Source of the DNA: Pseudodesulfovibrio portus
GTDB taxonomy: Bacteria > Desulfobacterota > Desulfovibrionia > Desulfovibrionales > Desulfovibrionaceae
Length of the DNA stretch: 64,000 nucleotides
Assembly: GCF_026000375.1 (NCBI RefSeq)
Contig: NZ_AP026708.1
Location: 2,501-66,500 of the forward strand
Direction: 5' to 3'
In this document: positions 52,942-62,428 of the stretch, piece after piece
How the letters are laid out: each line of letters begins with the position of its first letter
How positions within the stretch are numbered: the stretch's first letter is position 1
The notes under the pieces: generated by a model
Databases searched by the model: none
What the model saw: the letters and a program-made list of their open reading frames with translations, nothing else
What the model was told of the DNA's origin: nothing
Made by a program: the position numbers and the translations under genes

Positions 52942-53316
52942 TTGCTGAATAAAGAAAAGAAATTCCAGGACATTTCCAGTGAGGCCAAGGCTCGCATCGT
53001 GGCCGGTTGGCTGGACGACAAGCAGGGTGATCATATCGTGATCATGGATGTGTCGAAAATGAGTTCCGTCACGGACATGACAATGGTAGTGTCCGCTCGC
53101 GGCATGAAGCACGCTCAGGCCCTGGCCGATCATCTCCTGGATAAATGCGCCGAGGAAAAGCTCGAATTTCTGGGCATGGAAGGCCGCCAGACCGGCGAAT
53201 GGGTCCTGGTCGACCTCAACGACGTGCTGGTGCACATCTTCCTGGAAGAACTCCGGGAATTCTACAACATCGAAGGCATGTGGGCCGAGGCCCCCAGAGT
53301 CGAAATAGACGGATAA
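52942..53316 (+). CDS. rsfS: Ribosomal silencing factor RsfS
   Basis: 124 residues. Family motif: VDLNDVLVHIFLEELREFYN near residues 90-110, preceded by MTMVVSARGMKHAQALADH and GRQTGEWVLVDL. RsfS binds uL14 and blocks subunit joining in starved cells. The start is TTG 52942 with GAGG seven bases upstream. gpmI starts eight bases after the stop, so they are in one operon with the nitroreductase upstream. Confidence 0.95.
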   Translation: MLNKEKKFQDISSEAKARIVAGWLDDKQGDHIVIMDVSKMSSVTDMTMVVSARGMKHAQALADHLLDKCAEEKLEFLGMEGRQTGEWVLVDLNDVLVHIFLEELREFYNIEGMWAEAPRVEIDG

Positions 53317-53324
53317 TCCATACG

Positions 53325-54854
53325 ATGGCCGAACCTAAAAAAACGCTGCTGCTGATTCTGGACGGATGGGGCATCGCCCCTGACGGGGAGGGCAATTGCG
53401 TGCGCAATGCCGCCACCCCCAATCTCGACCGGCTGCTGGCCGAGTACCCTCATACCCGGCTTGCCTGCTCTGGCCGCTCCGTGGGGCTGCCCGACGGGTT
53501 CATGGGCAACTCCGAGGTCGGGCACATGAACATCGGCGGCGGTCGGGTGATCTACCAGGACATGACCCGCATCGACATGGCCATTGAGGACGGCAGCTAT
53601 TTCGACAACCCCGGCCTCAAGGAGTTGATGGCCAGGACCAGGGCCGGGAGCGGGCGACTGCACCTCATGGGCCTGGTGTCCGACGGCGGCGTACACAGCC
53701 ACAACAATCATATTTACGCCACCCTTGAGATGGCTAAAAGGGAAGGAATTGAAGAGGTTTACCTTCACGCTTTCCTGGATGGCCGGGACACCGCCCCGAC
53801 CAGTGGCCTCGGGTATGTCCGTCAGATGATGGAGAAGATGGAAGAGCTGGGCGTCGGCCTGATCGCCACCGTATCCGGGCGGTTTTACGCCATGGACCGC
53901 GATCAGCGGTACGAGCGGGTGCAGGTGGCCTACAATGCATTGGTGGACGGCAACGGCGTGGCGGTGAACGACCCGCTGGAAGCCATCCAGGCGTCATACA
54001 ACCGCGGGGAGAACGACGAGTTTGTCAAACCCGCAGTGATCAAGGGCGTGGACGGACGTATCGGTGACGGCGACGGGTTGTTTTTCTTCAACTTCCGCGC
54101 CGACCGGGCCCGGGAGATCAGCCGTACCATTTTTGACAAGAATTTCAGTGAATTCGAGCGCGCTTCAGTGCCCGCCCTTGCGGCTTTCGCAACCATGACC
54201 CGGTACGAGTCCTCGTTCCCCATGGCCAATGCGTTTCCGCCTGTGAGCTATGAGGGGACCCTTGGCGAGGTCGTGTCCGGCAGGGGATTGCGCCAGTTGC
54301 GCATTGCCGAGACCGAGAAGTACGCCCACGTGACCTATTTCCTCAATTGCGGACGCGAGGAGCCGTTTGCGGGCGAGGACCGGGTCATGATCCCGTCCCC
54401 GCGCGAGGTTGCCACCTACGATCAAAAACCGCAGATGAGCGCCGACGAGGTGGCGGACACCCTTATCGGCAAGCTCGGCGACTACGACCTGTGCGTCTGC
54501 AACCTGGCCAACCTGGACATGGTCGGACACACCGGAATCATGGATGCAGCCAAGAAGGCCTGCGTGACCGTGGACGGTTGCGTGGGACGTATAGTGGATG
54601 CGGTGCTCAAGGCCGGGGGCAGGGCGCTTGTCACTGCAGATCACGGCAACGCCGAGCAGATGCTGGCCGAGGACGGCAGCCCGCACACGGCCCATTCCAC
54701 CAACCCCGTGCCCCTTGTGTATATCGAGGAAGGGTGCGAAGGTGCACAGCTTGAAGAGGGCATACTCGGCGATATCGCGCCGACCATTCTCGGTCTGTGG
54801 GGCGTGCAGCCGCCCGCCGAGATGACCGGCAAAAACCTGGTGAAGAAGGGATAA
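53325..54854 (+). CDS. gpmI: 2,3-bisphosphoglycerate-independent phosphoglycerate mutase
   Basis: 509 residues, standard for iPGM. It interconverts 3- and 2-phosphoglycerate in glycolysis and gluconeogenesis, using two Mn2+. Catalytic Ser lies in GFMGNSEVGHMNIGGGR (residues ~62-78); metal ligands appear in LILDGWG, NLANLDMVGHTG and ADHGNAEQM. The stop codon overlaps the tandem ATGs of the next gene. Confidence 0.98.
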   Translation: MAEPKKTLLLILDGWGIAPDGEGNCVRNAATPNLDRLLAEYPHTRLACSGRSVGLPDGFMGNSEVGHMNIGGGRVIYQDMTRIDMAIEDGSYFDNPGLKELMARTRAGSGRLHLMGLVSDGGVHSHNNHIYATLEMAKREGIEEVYLHAFLDGRDTAPTSGLGYVRQMMEKMEELGVGLIATVSGRFYAMDRDQRYERVQVAYNALVDGNGVAVNDPLEAIQASYNRGENDEFVKPAVIKGVDGRIGDGDGLFFFNFRADRAREISRTIFDKNFSEFERASVPALAAFATMTRYESSFPMANAFPPVSYEGTLGEVVSGRGLRQLRIAETEKYAHVTYFLNCGREEPFAGEDRVMIPSPREVATYDQKPQMSADEVADTLIGKLGDYDLCVCNLANLDMVGHTGIMDAAKKACVTVDGCVGRIVDAVLKAGGRALVTADHGNAEQMLAEDGSPHTAHSTNPVPLVYIEEGCEGAQLEEGILGDIAPTILGLWGVQPPAEMTGKNLVKKG

Positions 54855-54856
54855 TG

Positions 54857-55099
54857 ATGGCGCAATCGAACAAACCGCTGACCCCGGTCAAACCGGCGGC
54901 CATGGAAATGATCTTCCTGTATCCGTGTCCCCATTGCGGGCGCGAAGTGCCGCTCATTTCCCCGTCGCGTCCGGCCATGGCCCAGTGCGACGCCTGTCGC
55001 GAGAATTTCCCCATTGTTCCGGTGGACGACCGCACCATCCGCTACATGAAACTCATTCTGGCGGGCGGCAAGGCGGGCATTGATCCCGATTTCCTGTAA
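54857..55099 (+). CDS. Small zinc-ribbon-like protein, unknown function
   Basis: 80 residues. Two CxxC pairs, CPHCGRE (~25) and CDACREN (~45), suggest a zinc ribbon. The rest is not recognised. Two tandem in-frame ATGs (54854, 54857); the second has AAGGG six bases upstream. It is co-transcribed with gpmI and ends the operon. Could bind RNA or a protein partner. Confidence 0.78.
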   Translation: MAQSNKPLTPVKPAAMEMIFLYPCPHCGREVPLISPSRPAMAQCDACRENFPIVPVDDRTIRYMKLILAGGKAGIDPDFL

Positions 55100-55129
55100 T
55101 TGAAGAGTTCATCATGAAGAACAGCATCC

Positions 55130-55157
55130 GAGCCGCTTTCAAGCGGCTCTTTTTTTG
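55130..55157 (+). terminator. intrinsic terminator after the zinc-ribbon gene
   Basis: GAGCCGCTT and AAGCGGCTC form a 9-bp stem with a two-base gap, followed by eight T. Confidence 0.93.
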
Positions 55158-55172
55158 ATCTTTTTTTATCTC

Positions 55173-55251
55173 GAAATTCTCTAGATAATTTGTAGAAAAC
55201 TCGTAAATGGTTGATTTTCTAGAGTAAATCTAGAGAAAGTCTAAAGAAAAT
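55173..55251. promoter_or_regulatory. CTAGAAAA element, copy 4 (two phased arrays)
   Basis: Array A: CTAGATAATTT (55181), GTAGAAAACTC (55192), GTAAATGG (55203). Array B: CTAGAGTAAAT (55219), CTAGAGAAAGT (55230), CTAAAGAAAAT (55241). Units are exactly 11 bases apart. The region precedes the chemoreceptor gene; the remaining 130 bases to its start are GC-rich and hold no clear promoter. Confidence 0.55.
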
Positions 55252-55387
55252 GGGAGTTTGCACCCGTCGAGGGGCGCGGGCCGTCAATCCGTTGTTGGCC
55301 CGTCCTTTGCTTTGTCTGTCCGGGGCAAGGTGAAAAAACAGTCATGCGGTAGCCCTGAAAATACCCATGAAGAGAAGGTAGTGCGCG

Positions 55388-57082
55388 GTGAATATAGTAC
55401 TTATTTGTGTGATGGCATTGGCAGTTGCGGGAGGCAGTCCCGCATGGGCCGCAGGTGATGAGGTGACAATTCTGTCAGCGGAAATCGACCGCCTGCACTG
55501 GATGATGGTCGGAGTGGGGAGCGTCGGCGTGGTGTCATGTCTGGTGACCGCTCTGGTCGTCAGGATGGTGATCATCAATAAATACATTAAATTATCGGAC
55601 TCGATGAGGCTGATTTCCAAGGGAAATCTCAAGGTCGAATTGCCTGAGCCAGGGAATGACGTTTTTGGTAAAATAAGCAACCATTTGCACCAAATTGTCA
55701 GTTACATTGAAGAGTTAGAAGAGCGAATCGCAAAGAGCGAAAATGTAGCCAAAGAAGCTGAAACCAAGGTGCGCGTCGCTCAGGAGCAGGCGCAGGATGC
55801 CCGGGAGCGTGGCGAGTCAGCCCGTTGCCGGGGCTTGTTGTCCGCAGCGGCTACGCTGGACACGTCCATCCAGTCCATCAGGACCCACTCCCTGCAGCTG
55901 GCGGAGGTGGCATCCAGGGCGCATGAAGGGGCGTTTGAACAGCAGCGTTTCATCAGTGAGGCGGCCACTGCAATGGAGGAGATGAACGCGGCCGTCAACG
56001 AGTCGGCCCGGAACGCTTCCGACGCGGCCGAAGACGCGGCCCGGGTCATGGAGTATGCCGGGTCCGGGTCGGAAGTGGTCTCAAGGACGCTGGAGTCCAT
56101 CAGCGCCGTGTCCGACAACTCCCAGTCCCTGGTCGAGAACGTGGCCGGGTTGGGCGTGCAGGCCGAGGGCGTGGGCACCATCATGGGCGTCATCTCCGAC
56201 ATCGCCGACCAGACCAACCTCTTGGCGTTGAACGCGGCCATCGAGGCGGCCAGGGCCGGTGAGGCGGGCCGCGGGTTCGCGGTGGTGGCCGACGAGGTGC
56301 GCAAGCTGGCCGAAAAGACCATGGACGCAACCAGGGACGTGGGTGTGGCCATCCAGGGGATTCAGGAGCAGGTGGGTCAGACCATTGAAGGCGTCAGGGA
56401 CATGTCGAACCTTGCCGACGAGGCGGCCGGGCTGGCCCGGAAGTCGGGCAAGGCCCTGAGTGAGATAGTCGAGTATGCCGGAACCAGCTCCGGACGTATC
56501 GGGTCCATTGCCGCGGCAGCGTCGCAGCAGTCCATCACCAGCGAGGCCCTGTCCAGGACCATCGTCGAGGTGCAGGCCATTTCCGATGCCACCGGGAAGG
56601 GCATGGAAGAAGCGGTTCAGGCGGTTTCCCGCGTGTCCGAGGGGGTCGACGACCTGGCGACCATGACCGGCATGTTCCGCATGGTCGGTGACGGGATGGT
56701 GCAGGCGGTTATCGGCGAACTGGCCGCGTCGGACAATATCCTGTCCCGCGAACGGTCCAGGCAGGAGCGGGCCATGCGCCAGGCGCTCAAGGCAAATGAC
56801 TTCCTTGAATTGTTGTATATAACGGACGAGAAAGGCGTGCAGACCGTTTCCAACATGGGCGGAAAGGTCACCGGCTATGCCGAGGATACGTCGGCCCTGG
56901 GCGGCAAATGGGGCAATCGGCCATGGTTTACGGGAGCCATGGAGAGCGGGACCTTCTATATCTCGGACGTGTACACCTCGTCCGCCTCCGGCGAGAGCTG
57001 CATTACGGTGTCGAGTCCGTACTTTGGCAGCAACGGCAAGCCTTTCGGCGTGATCGCTGCCGACGTCCGCGTGGCCGCATAG
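55388..57082 (+). CDS. Chemoreceptor (MCP) with C-terminal Cache/PAS-like domain
   Basis: 564 residues. N-terminal signal-like helix (1-22), a 15-residue periplasmic link and a second helix (~38-60) leave almost no outside domain. HAMP-like region ~62-115, then MCP signalling domain with tip [20 protein letters not shown] (~residues 275-295). The last ~100 residues ([48 protein letters not shown]) resemble a Cache half-domain, here cytoplasmic. It likely senses an internal signal. GTG 55388 has GAAGG nine bases upstream. Preceded by CTAG arrays. Confidence 0.9.
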   Translation: MNIVLICVMALAVAGGSPAWAAGDEVTILSAEIDRLHWMMVGVGSVGVVSCLVTALVVRMVIINKYIKLSDSMRLISKGNLKVELPEPGNDVFGKISNHLHQIVSYIEELEERIAKSENVAKEAETKVRVAQEQAQDARERGESARCRGLLSAAATLDTSIQSIRTHSLQLAEVASRAHEGAFEQQRFISEAATAMEEMNAAVNESARNASDAAEDAARVMEYAGSGSEVVSRTLESISAVSDNSQSLVENVAGLGVQAEGVGTIMGVISDIADQTNLLALNAAIEAARAGEAGRGFAVVADEVRKLAEKTMDATRDVGVAIQGIQEQVGQTIEGVRDMSNLADEAAGLARKSGKALSEIVEYAGTSSGRIGSIAAAASQQSITSEALSRTIVEVQAISDATGKGMEEAVQAVSRVSEGVDDLATMTGMFRMVGDGMVQAVIGELAASDNILSRERSRQERAMRQALKANDFLELLYITDEKGVQTVSNMGGKVTGYAEDTSALGGKWGNRPWFTGAMESGTFYISDVYTSSASGESCITVSSPYFGSNGKPFGVIAADVRVAA

Positions 57083-57094
57083 GGGATTGATGGT

Positions 57095-57991
57095 TCAGGC
57101 TCTGCGCTTGTATTGCATGAGGGCGTTGCCCGCGATGATGAAACCGAGCCCGGCCACGGTGGCGGGCAGGATGTCTTCGCCCACCAGAAAGTGGATGAAG
57201 ACGAGGGAAAGAAAGGGCGAAAGGAATATCAGGTTGGCCACCCGCGCGGTCCCGCCCCCATCGGGCAGGGCCGCGTATTTCATGGCCGTGATCCACAGGG
57301 CGAAGGTCACGCCCATTTCAAAGAATCCCACATACGTGGCGGCCAGGAGCGACTCGGTGGTCAGGGTCGGAAGTTCGGAAAAAACGAGCGTGGCCGCAAG
57401 TATGAGCGGAAAGCCGAACAGGAATCCCAGCAACAGACCGGCCATGGGGTCGGCCTTGCTGCGCGTGTTGAAGATCCAGTAGAGCGCCCAGATGATCGTG
57501 CTGCCGAGCGCCAAGGCTACGCCGGCGGGACTGGAGAAGTCGAGCGCCGGCAGGTCGCCGTGGGTGGAGATGACCACCACGCCGAAATAGCTCAGGAGAA
57601 TGGCCGCCAGGTCCTTGAGTGACATTTTCTGGCCCAGGAGCGGCACGGACAGCAGGGACAGGGTCACGGCCCATGTGTAGTTGATGGGCTGCGCCTCCTG
57701 CGCCGGGAGCAGATCGTAGGCCTGGAACAGGATGATATAGTACAAAAACGGATTGAGCGCGCCGAGCAGGGCGCAGCGTGCCGCTTCCCGCCGCTCCATG
57801 CCGAATAGTTTGTCGAGGTTTCCCTGTGCGAGCAGGATTCCCCCCAGGGCCGCGATGGAAGCCGCGCAGGCTACGAGCAACAGTTGCAGCGGGTCCATGT
57901 GCCGCAGGGCTATCTTGAAGGCCGAGGCCACCGTGGACCAGATGGCCACGGTGGCCAGGCCGTATGTCAGCGCCTTTCTGTTGTTGGTCAC
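57095..57991 (-). CDS. EamA/DMT-superfamily transporter
   Basis: 298 residues with ten membrane helices in two EamA repeats, the family form for metabolite exporters (amino acids, nucleotides). Segments: TYGLATVAIWSTVASAFKIA at the N-terminus, PINYTWAVTLSLLSVPLLGQ mid-protein, and a second repeat from ~150. GTG start overlaps the end region of the LOG-family gene, suggesting coupling. Substrate unknown. Confidence 0.9.
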   Translation of the reverse strand: MTNNRKALTYGLATVAIWSTVASAFKIALRHMDPLQLLLVACAASIAALGGILLAQGNLDKLFGMERREAARCALLGALNPFLYYIILFQAYDLLPAQEAQPINYTWAVTLSLLSVPLLGQKMSLKDLAAILLSYFGVVVISTHGDLPALDFSSPAGVALALGSTIIWALYWIFNTRSKADPMAGLLLGFLFGFPLILAATLVFSELPTLTTESLLAATYVGFFEMGVTFALWITAMKYAALPDGGGTARVANLIFLSPFLSLVFIHFLVGEDILPATVAGLGFIIAGNALMQYKRRA

Positions 57992-57994
57992 GGG

Positions 57995-58654
57995 CTAAAT
58001 GATGACGTGTTTTTTGATGTGATTGACCACTACGTCGATGTCGTCGGTGACCATGAACAAATCCAGGTCCTCTTCATTGCAGAAGCCGTTGGTGACCATC
58101 TGGTTCTTGAACCAGTCGATGAGGCCGGACCAGAAGTCCACGCCGAACAGGACGATGGGGAAGGGCTTGATGCGGTGGGTCTGGATGAGCACCAGCGCCT
58201 CGGACAGTTCGTCAAGGGTGCCGTATCCGCCGGGAAGGGCCACGTAGGCCATGGCGTACTTGATGAACATGAGCTTGCGGATGAAGAAGTAGCGGAATTC
58301 GCTTTTCACGTTCATGTACGGGTTGTTGTGCTGCTCCATGGGCAGGTGGATATGCAGGCCGATGGATTCGCCGCCGTTCTCGAACGCGCCCTTGTTGCCC
58401 GCCTCCATGAGGCCGGGGCCGCCGCCGGTGATGACCGAGTAGCCTGCTTCGGAAAGTTTTTTGGAGAGTTCTTCTGTCTGCTGGTAGAGTTTGTCTTCCG
58501 GCTTGACTCTGGCCGAGCCGAATACCGAGACCGCCGGGCCGATGTCGGAAAGGTTCTCGAACCCGTCCACGATTTCCGACATGATCTTGAACAGCCGCCA
58601 GGATTCCTGGATGGAAAGATCGTCGATGAGGTACTGTTTGGAACGCTGTATCAT
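57995..58654 (-). CDS. LOG-family protein (nucleoside 5'-monophosphate phosphoribohydrolase-like)
   Basis: 219 residues. Lysine-decarboxylase-like Rossmann fold with GGGPGLMEAGNKGA (~residues 80-93) and the diagnostic PGGYGTLDELSEAL (~145-158). Family members cleave nucleoside monophosphates to base and ribose 5-phosphate (cytokinin-activating in plants). ATG 58654 has GGGAG; the open frame extends 26 codons further upstream without a good start. It is followed by the EamA gene. Confidence 0.92.
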   Translation of the reverse strand: MIQRSKQYLIDDLSIQESWRLFKIMSEIVDGFENLSDIGPAVSVFGSARVKPEDKLYQQTEELSKKLSEAGYSVITGGGPGLMEAGNKGAFENGGESIGLHIHLPMEQHNNPYMNVKSEFRYFFIRKLMFIKYAMAYVALPGGYGTLDELSEALVLIQTHRIKPFPIVLFGVDFWSGLIDWFKNQMVTNGFCNEEDLDLFMVTDDIDVVVNHIKKHVII

Positions 58655-58720
58655 GGTTTCTCCCTGGGTGCTTGTCGGAGTTGTTGCCTGATCCGTGTTT
58701 ATGGGGCATGTTTCCGGGAC

Positions 58721-58805
58721 GGCGGGCAGCAATGGCCCGCCAGCTTTTCATTACACCGAAAGCATTGCATACGGAAGCGTATTATATGCACGTTTTCCGG
58801 AAAAC
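58721..58805 (+). promoter_or_regulatory. palindrome cluster upstream of the beta-CASP gene
   Basis: GGCGGGC (58721) pairs with GCCCGCC (58735); the perfect 14-bp palindrome GTTTTCCGGAAAAC lies at 58792-58805; TGCATACG and CGTAT/TGCA around 58767-58790 form a further imperfect inverted repeat. TATTAT (58780-58785) may be a -10 box. The 14-bp palindrome, between this -10 and the start codon, suits an operator. Confidence 0.4.
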
Positions 58806-58822
58806 ACCACGAGAGGAAATAC

Positions 58823-60430
58823 ATGAAAGTGACCTTCATGGGCGCGGCCCGTACCGTCAGCGGTTCCTGTTATGTCATGGAGTGCGGCTCCACCCGGTTC
58901 GCATTGGACTGCGGCATGCACCAGGGCAACAAGGAGATCGAGAAGCGGAATCGGGATCTGGACCGGTATGACCCCAAAAAACTGGACTTCATCCTCATAA
59001 CCCACGCCCATATCGACCACACGGGGTTGCTGCCCGCCATGGTCGCCAAGGGGTTCAAGAACCCCATCTACTGTACGGCCCCCACCCGGGACCTGTTGGA
59101 GATCATGCTGCTCGATTCTGCGCATATCCAGGAAATGGAGGCCGAATGGAGCAACCGCAAACAGCTGCGTACAGGCGGTGAGCCCGTCAAGCCGCTCTAT
59201 TCCGTTGCCGACGCCGAGCGGACGGTCCCCCTGCTGGCGACCGTCGACTACGCCAGGACCTTCGAGCCCGCTCCGGGTCTGAAGGTGACCTACCTCGATG
59301 CCGGGCACATCCTCGGGTCCGCCTTCATCGAGATCGAGTATGAGGAGAACGGCAAGACCACCAAGCTCGTCTTTTCCGGCGACCTGGGCCGTCCCGAACA
59401 GCTTATAGTAAGTGATCCCAGCAAAGTGCACGATACCGACTACCTCTTTCTGGAGTCCACCTACGGCAACCGGAATCACAAGGACGACACCGGCAGCCTG
59501 GACGAGCTTGCCGAGGCCATCGCCTACAGCTACGGGAAAGGGGAGAAGGTGGTCATTCCCGCCTTTGCCGTGGAACGTTCCCAGCAGATCATCTATTCCC
59601 TGTTCCTGCTTCGCAAGCAGGGGCGGCTGCCTGCCGATATGCCGGTCTACCTGGACAGTCCCCTGGCGATCAGGGCCACGGAGATATTCCGCAAGCACCC
59701 TGAGTTTTTCGATAAAAAGACCCAGACATTGATTCAGAACGGCGAGAACCCGCTGGACCTGCCCAACCTGCATTTTACGGAGAGCCGCGAGCAGTCCGTT
59801 GCCATCAATGAAACCAAAGGACCGGCGGTGATCATCTCGGCCAGCGGCATGGCCAACGCGGGGCGCATCAAGCACCACCTGCGTCACAACCTGTGGCGCA
59901 AAGGGGCCAGCGTGGTCTTCGTGGGCTGGCAGGGCGTCGGCACCCCGGGCCGCAAGATCGTCAACGGGGCCAAGAAGATCCGTATCTTCAGCGAAGAGGT
60001 GACCATCAATGCCAAGGTCTTCACCATCAACGCCTTTTCCGGGCATGCGGGTCAGGACGAACTCTTGAAATGGCTCGGCACCATGCAGGGCAAGCCGGTC
60101 AAGGTCATCCTCGTGCACGGCGAGGCCGAGGTGCAGACCGAGTTTTCCCGGTTGATCACGGAGAAATTCGGTTTCGAGGTCCATATTCCCGAATACATGG
60201 AGGAATTGGTGCTCGAGCCCGGTCAGGCCATGAAGCCGGTTGTGGACATGGATATCGCCCGTCCGCGCGTGGATTGGGATTTTCTGCTGGCCGATTCCGA
60301 GAAGCTGTATGCGGAACTCAAGAAGCGCGTGAAGGATGTGGAGGCTCGTCCGTGGGTGGATCAGTCCGAACTGCGTGACAAGCTGCTCGACATCAATCGG
60401 CACATCGTCGAGCTCGTTTCCGAGATGTAG
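58823..60430 (+). CDS. MBL-fold/beta-CASP RNA-processing family hydrolase
   Basis: 535 residues. Metallo-beta-lactamase motif THAHIDHTG (H-x-H-x-D-H) near residue 60, further ligands in DAGHILGSAFIEIEY and SGDLGRP; beta-CASP part with FLESTYGNRNHKDD, IPAFAVERSQQIIYSLFLL, and C-terminal ISASGMANAGRIKHHL and FSGHAGQDELLKWL. Relatives are exonucleases or CPSF73/RNase J-like nucleases. Substrate unproven; a role in RNA turnover is likely. GAGAGGAAA precedes ATG. rsmD follows after two bases. Confidence 0.93.
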   Translation: MKVTFMGAARTVSGSCYVMECGSTRFALDCGMHQGNKEIEKRNRDLDRYDPKKLDFILITHAHIDHTGLLPAMVAKGFKNPIYCTAPTRDLLEIMLLDSAHIQEMEAEWSNRKQLRTGGEPVKPLYSVADAERTVPLLATVDYARTFEPAPGLKVTYLDAGHILGSAFIEIEYEENGKTTKLVFSGDLGRPEQLIVSDPSKVHDTDYLFLESTYGNRNHKDDTGSLDELAEAIAYSYGKGEKVVIPAFAVERSQQIIYSLFLLRKQGRLPADMPVYLDSPLAIRATEIFRKHPEFFDKKTQTLIQNGENPLDLPNLHFTESREQSVAINETKGPAVIISASGMANAGRIKHHLRHNLWRKGASVVFVGWQGVGTPGRKIVNGAKKIRIFSEEVTINAKVFTINAFSGHAGQDELLKWLGTMQGKPVKVILVHGEAEVQTEFSRLITEKFGFEVHIPEYMEELVLEPGQAMKPVVDMDIARPRVDWDFLLADSEKLYAELKKRVKDVEARPWVDQSELRDKLLDINRHIVELVSEM

Positions 60431-60432
60431 CC

Positions 60433-60993
60433 GTGCGCATCGTCGGAGGACAATACAAGGGACGGAGGATATTGACCTGCGAGGGGCCGGGATACCGGCC
60501 CGCCACCATGAAGGTGCGGGAATCGATTTTCTCCATGCTCATGGCGCGTGGCGTGGATTTCGGGTCCGCCCGGGTGATCGACATGTTCGCCGGTTCCGGT
60601 TCGTTGGCCATCGAATGCCTGAGCCGGGGGACGAAAACCGCCTGGTTTGTCGAGAAGAGCAACAAGGCCGCCGGGTTGATCCGCAGGAACCTGGCCGAGC
60701 TCAAGGTGGATAAAAACGTTGCGAGGGTGGTCTGCAAGGACCTTTTCGGTGTACTGTCGGGCAGGCCGGATGCACCGTTCGACCTGGTGTTCATCGACCC
60801 GCCCTATGGCAAGGACCTGTTGGTCCCGGCCCTGGAAAAGGCGTTGGAAAATGGCTGGATCGCCGACAACGCGCTGGTCCTGGCCGAAGTCGAGTCCTCG
60901 GTGGCCGCTCCCTCGGAGGGGCTTATCGGAGAAATGGAATTGCTAACAGACCGGGAATACGGTCAAACCAGGATATTGTTATGGCGGAATTGA
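60433..60993 (+). CDS. rsmD: 16S rRNA (guanine966-N2)-methyltransferase
   Basis: 186 residues. Motifs: RIVGGQYKGRRILTCEGPGYRPATMKVRES region at the N-terminus, SAM site VIDMFAGSGSLAIECLSRG (~38-56), and catalytic FIDPPYGKDLL. GTG start. Its last 13 bases overlap coaD, the usual rsmD-coaD pairing. Confidence 0.97.
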   Translation: MRIVGGQYKGRRILTCEGPGYRPATMKVRESIFSMLMARGVDFGSARVIDMFAGSGSLAIECLSRGTKTAWFVEKSNKAAGLIRRNLAELKVDKNVARVVCKDLFGVLSGRPDAPFDLVFIDPPYGKDLLVPALEKALENGWIADNALVLAEVESSVAAPSEGLIGEMELLTDREYGQTRILLWRN

Positions 60994-61496
60994 ACCAGAG
61001 AGTGGCCGTTTACCCCGGGACCTTCGACCCCTTGACCATGGGCCACGTCAGCCTTGCGCGGCGTGGCGTGCGGGTCTTCGACAAGGTCATCCTGGCCATT
61101 GCCGAATCCACGCCCAAGAAGACCCTGTTTTCCATCGGTGAGCGGGTATCGTTGGCCCAGGAAGTGTTTCGGGACGAGCCGCGCGTGGTTGTCGAGCCGT
61201 TCGATTCACTGCTCATCGATTACGTGGCCAGCCGGGGAGCCGGGACAATCATGCGCGGACTGCGGGCCGTGTCCGATTTCGAGTACGAATTCCAGATGGC
61301 GCTCATGAATCGCAAGCTGGAACGGGAAATCGAGACCGTGTTCATGATGACCGACTTCAAGTGGATGTATTTGAGCTCCACCATCGTCAAGGAAGTGGCC
61401 CAGTACAAGGGCGACGTGCATGGCCTGGTGCCCGGACCGGTGGTCAACGCCCTCGGGGTGAAACTCGGTTACGATCCGAGCAGAAAAAAGAAGTAA
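60981..61496 (+). CDS. coaD: Pantetheine-phosphate adenylyltransferase
   Basis: 171 residues. The fourth step of CoA synthesis. Nucleotidyltransferase motif YPGTFDPLTMGHVSLARR at the N-terminus (T/HxGH), ISSTxxK-type motif as LSSTIVKEVAQYKGDV near 130, and MRGLRAVSDFEYEFQMALMN. ATG lies inside the rsmD end; its stop overlaps the miaA start by one base. Confidence 0.98.
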   Translation: MAELNQRVAVYPGTFDPLTMGHVSLARRGVRVFDKVILAIAESTPKKTLFSIGERVSLAQEVFRDEPRVVVEPFDSLLIDYVASRGAGTIMRGLRAVSDFEYEFQMALMNRKLEREIETVFMMTDFKWMYLSSTIVKEVAQYKGDVHGLVPGPVVNALGVKLGYDPSRKKK

Positions 61497-62428
61497 TGAG
61501 CGCCAAGCCTCCCATAGTCTGCCTGCTGGGTCCCACCGGAACCGGCAAGACCGGTGCGGCCATCGCGATTTCGCGGCGCATGCCCGCCAGCGTCATCAAT
61601 TTCGATTCCCGACAGGTGTACAAGGACTTTCCCATCATTACGGCCCAGCCGGACGCGGAAGAGCGCGCCGCGTGTCCGCATCATCTTTACGGTTTTCTGC
61701 CCACCGGGGAGAAGATGACCGCCGCCCGTTTCGTCGAGTTGGCCATGGAGAAGATCGAGGAGGTCCGGGACAGGGGGCGTTTGCCCATCCTGGTGGGCGG
61801 AACGGGCATGTATCTGCGTTCCCTGTTGTCGGGGATTGCGTCCATACCGGAAATCCCGGAGGATGTCCGGGCTGGAGTGCTGGCCCGGATCAGGGCCGAG
61901 GGGCCGCAGAGGCTGCACGCCGAACTGGAGAAGGTGGACCCTGAGTATGCGGCCAGAATCCATCCCAACGACACCCAGCGCAACGCCCGTGCCGCCGAAG
62001 TGTATGCCGCAACCGGCAGGACCATGACATGGTGGCACACCGAGAGCGAGCATAGTCCCGCTCCCTACGACGCCCTCAAGGTTGGCATGAAGATCGGCCT
62101 GGACGAACTGGAGCCCCACCTTGCCAGGCGCATTTCCGCCATGTTGGAACAGGGCGCCATGGACGAAGCCGTGGCCGCCTACGAGAAATGTCCGGACCCG
62201 GAGGCGCCGGGCTGGACCGGCATCGGATGCGCGGAATTGTTGGCCTTTCTTCGCGACGAAATGAGCCTGGACGCGGCGCGTGGCAGGTGGATCAAGAACA
62301 CCAGGGCGTACGCCAAGCGTCAGTTGACGTGGTTCAACAAGGAAACCGACATTCACTGGTTTGCGCCGGGCGACAACGGTCCGGTCTGCGATCTGGTGGA
62401 GAAATGGTTGGTCGGGAAGAACGATTAG
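61496..62428 (+). CDS. miaA: tRNA dimethylallyltransferase
   Basis: 310 residues. It adds the isopentenyl group to A37 of UNN-reading tRNAs. P-loop LLGPTGTGKTGAA at residues ~9-21, INFDSRQVYKDFPI, VGGTGMYLRSLL, and NTRAYAKRQLTWFN at the C-terminus. Coupled to coaD by a one-base overlap. Its 3' end overlaps the convergent sixA gene by four bases. Confidence 0.97.
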   Translation: MSAKPPIVCLLGPTGTGKTGAAIAISRRMPASVINFDSRQVYKDFPIITAQPDAEERAACPHHLYGFLPTGEKMTAARFVELAMEKIEEVRDRGRLPILVGGTGMYLRSLLSGIASIPEIPEDVRAGVLARIRAEGPQRLHAELEKVDPEYAARIHPNDTQRNARAAEVYAATGRTMTWWHTESEHSPAPYDALKVGMKIGLDELEPHLARRISAMLEQGAMDEAVAAYEKCPDPEAPGWTGIGCAELLAFLRDEMSLDAARGRWIKNTRAYAKRQLTWFNKETDIHWFAPGDNGPVCDLVEKWLVGKND

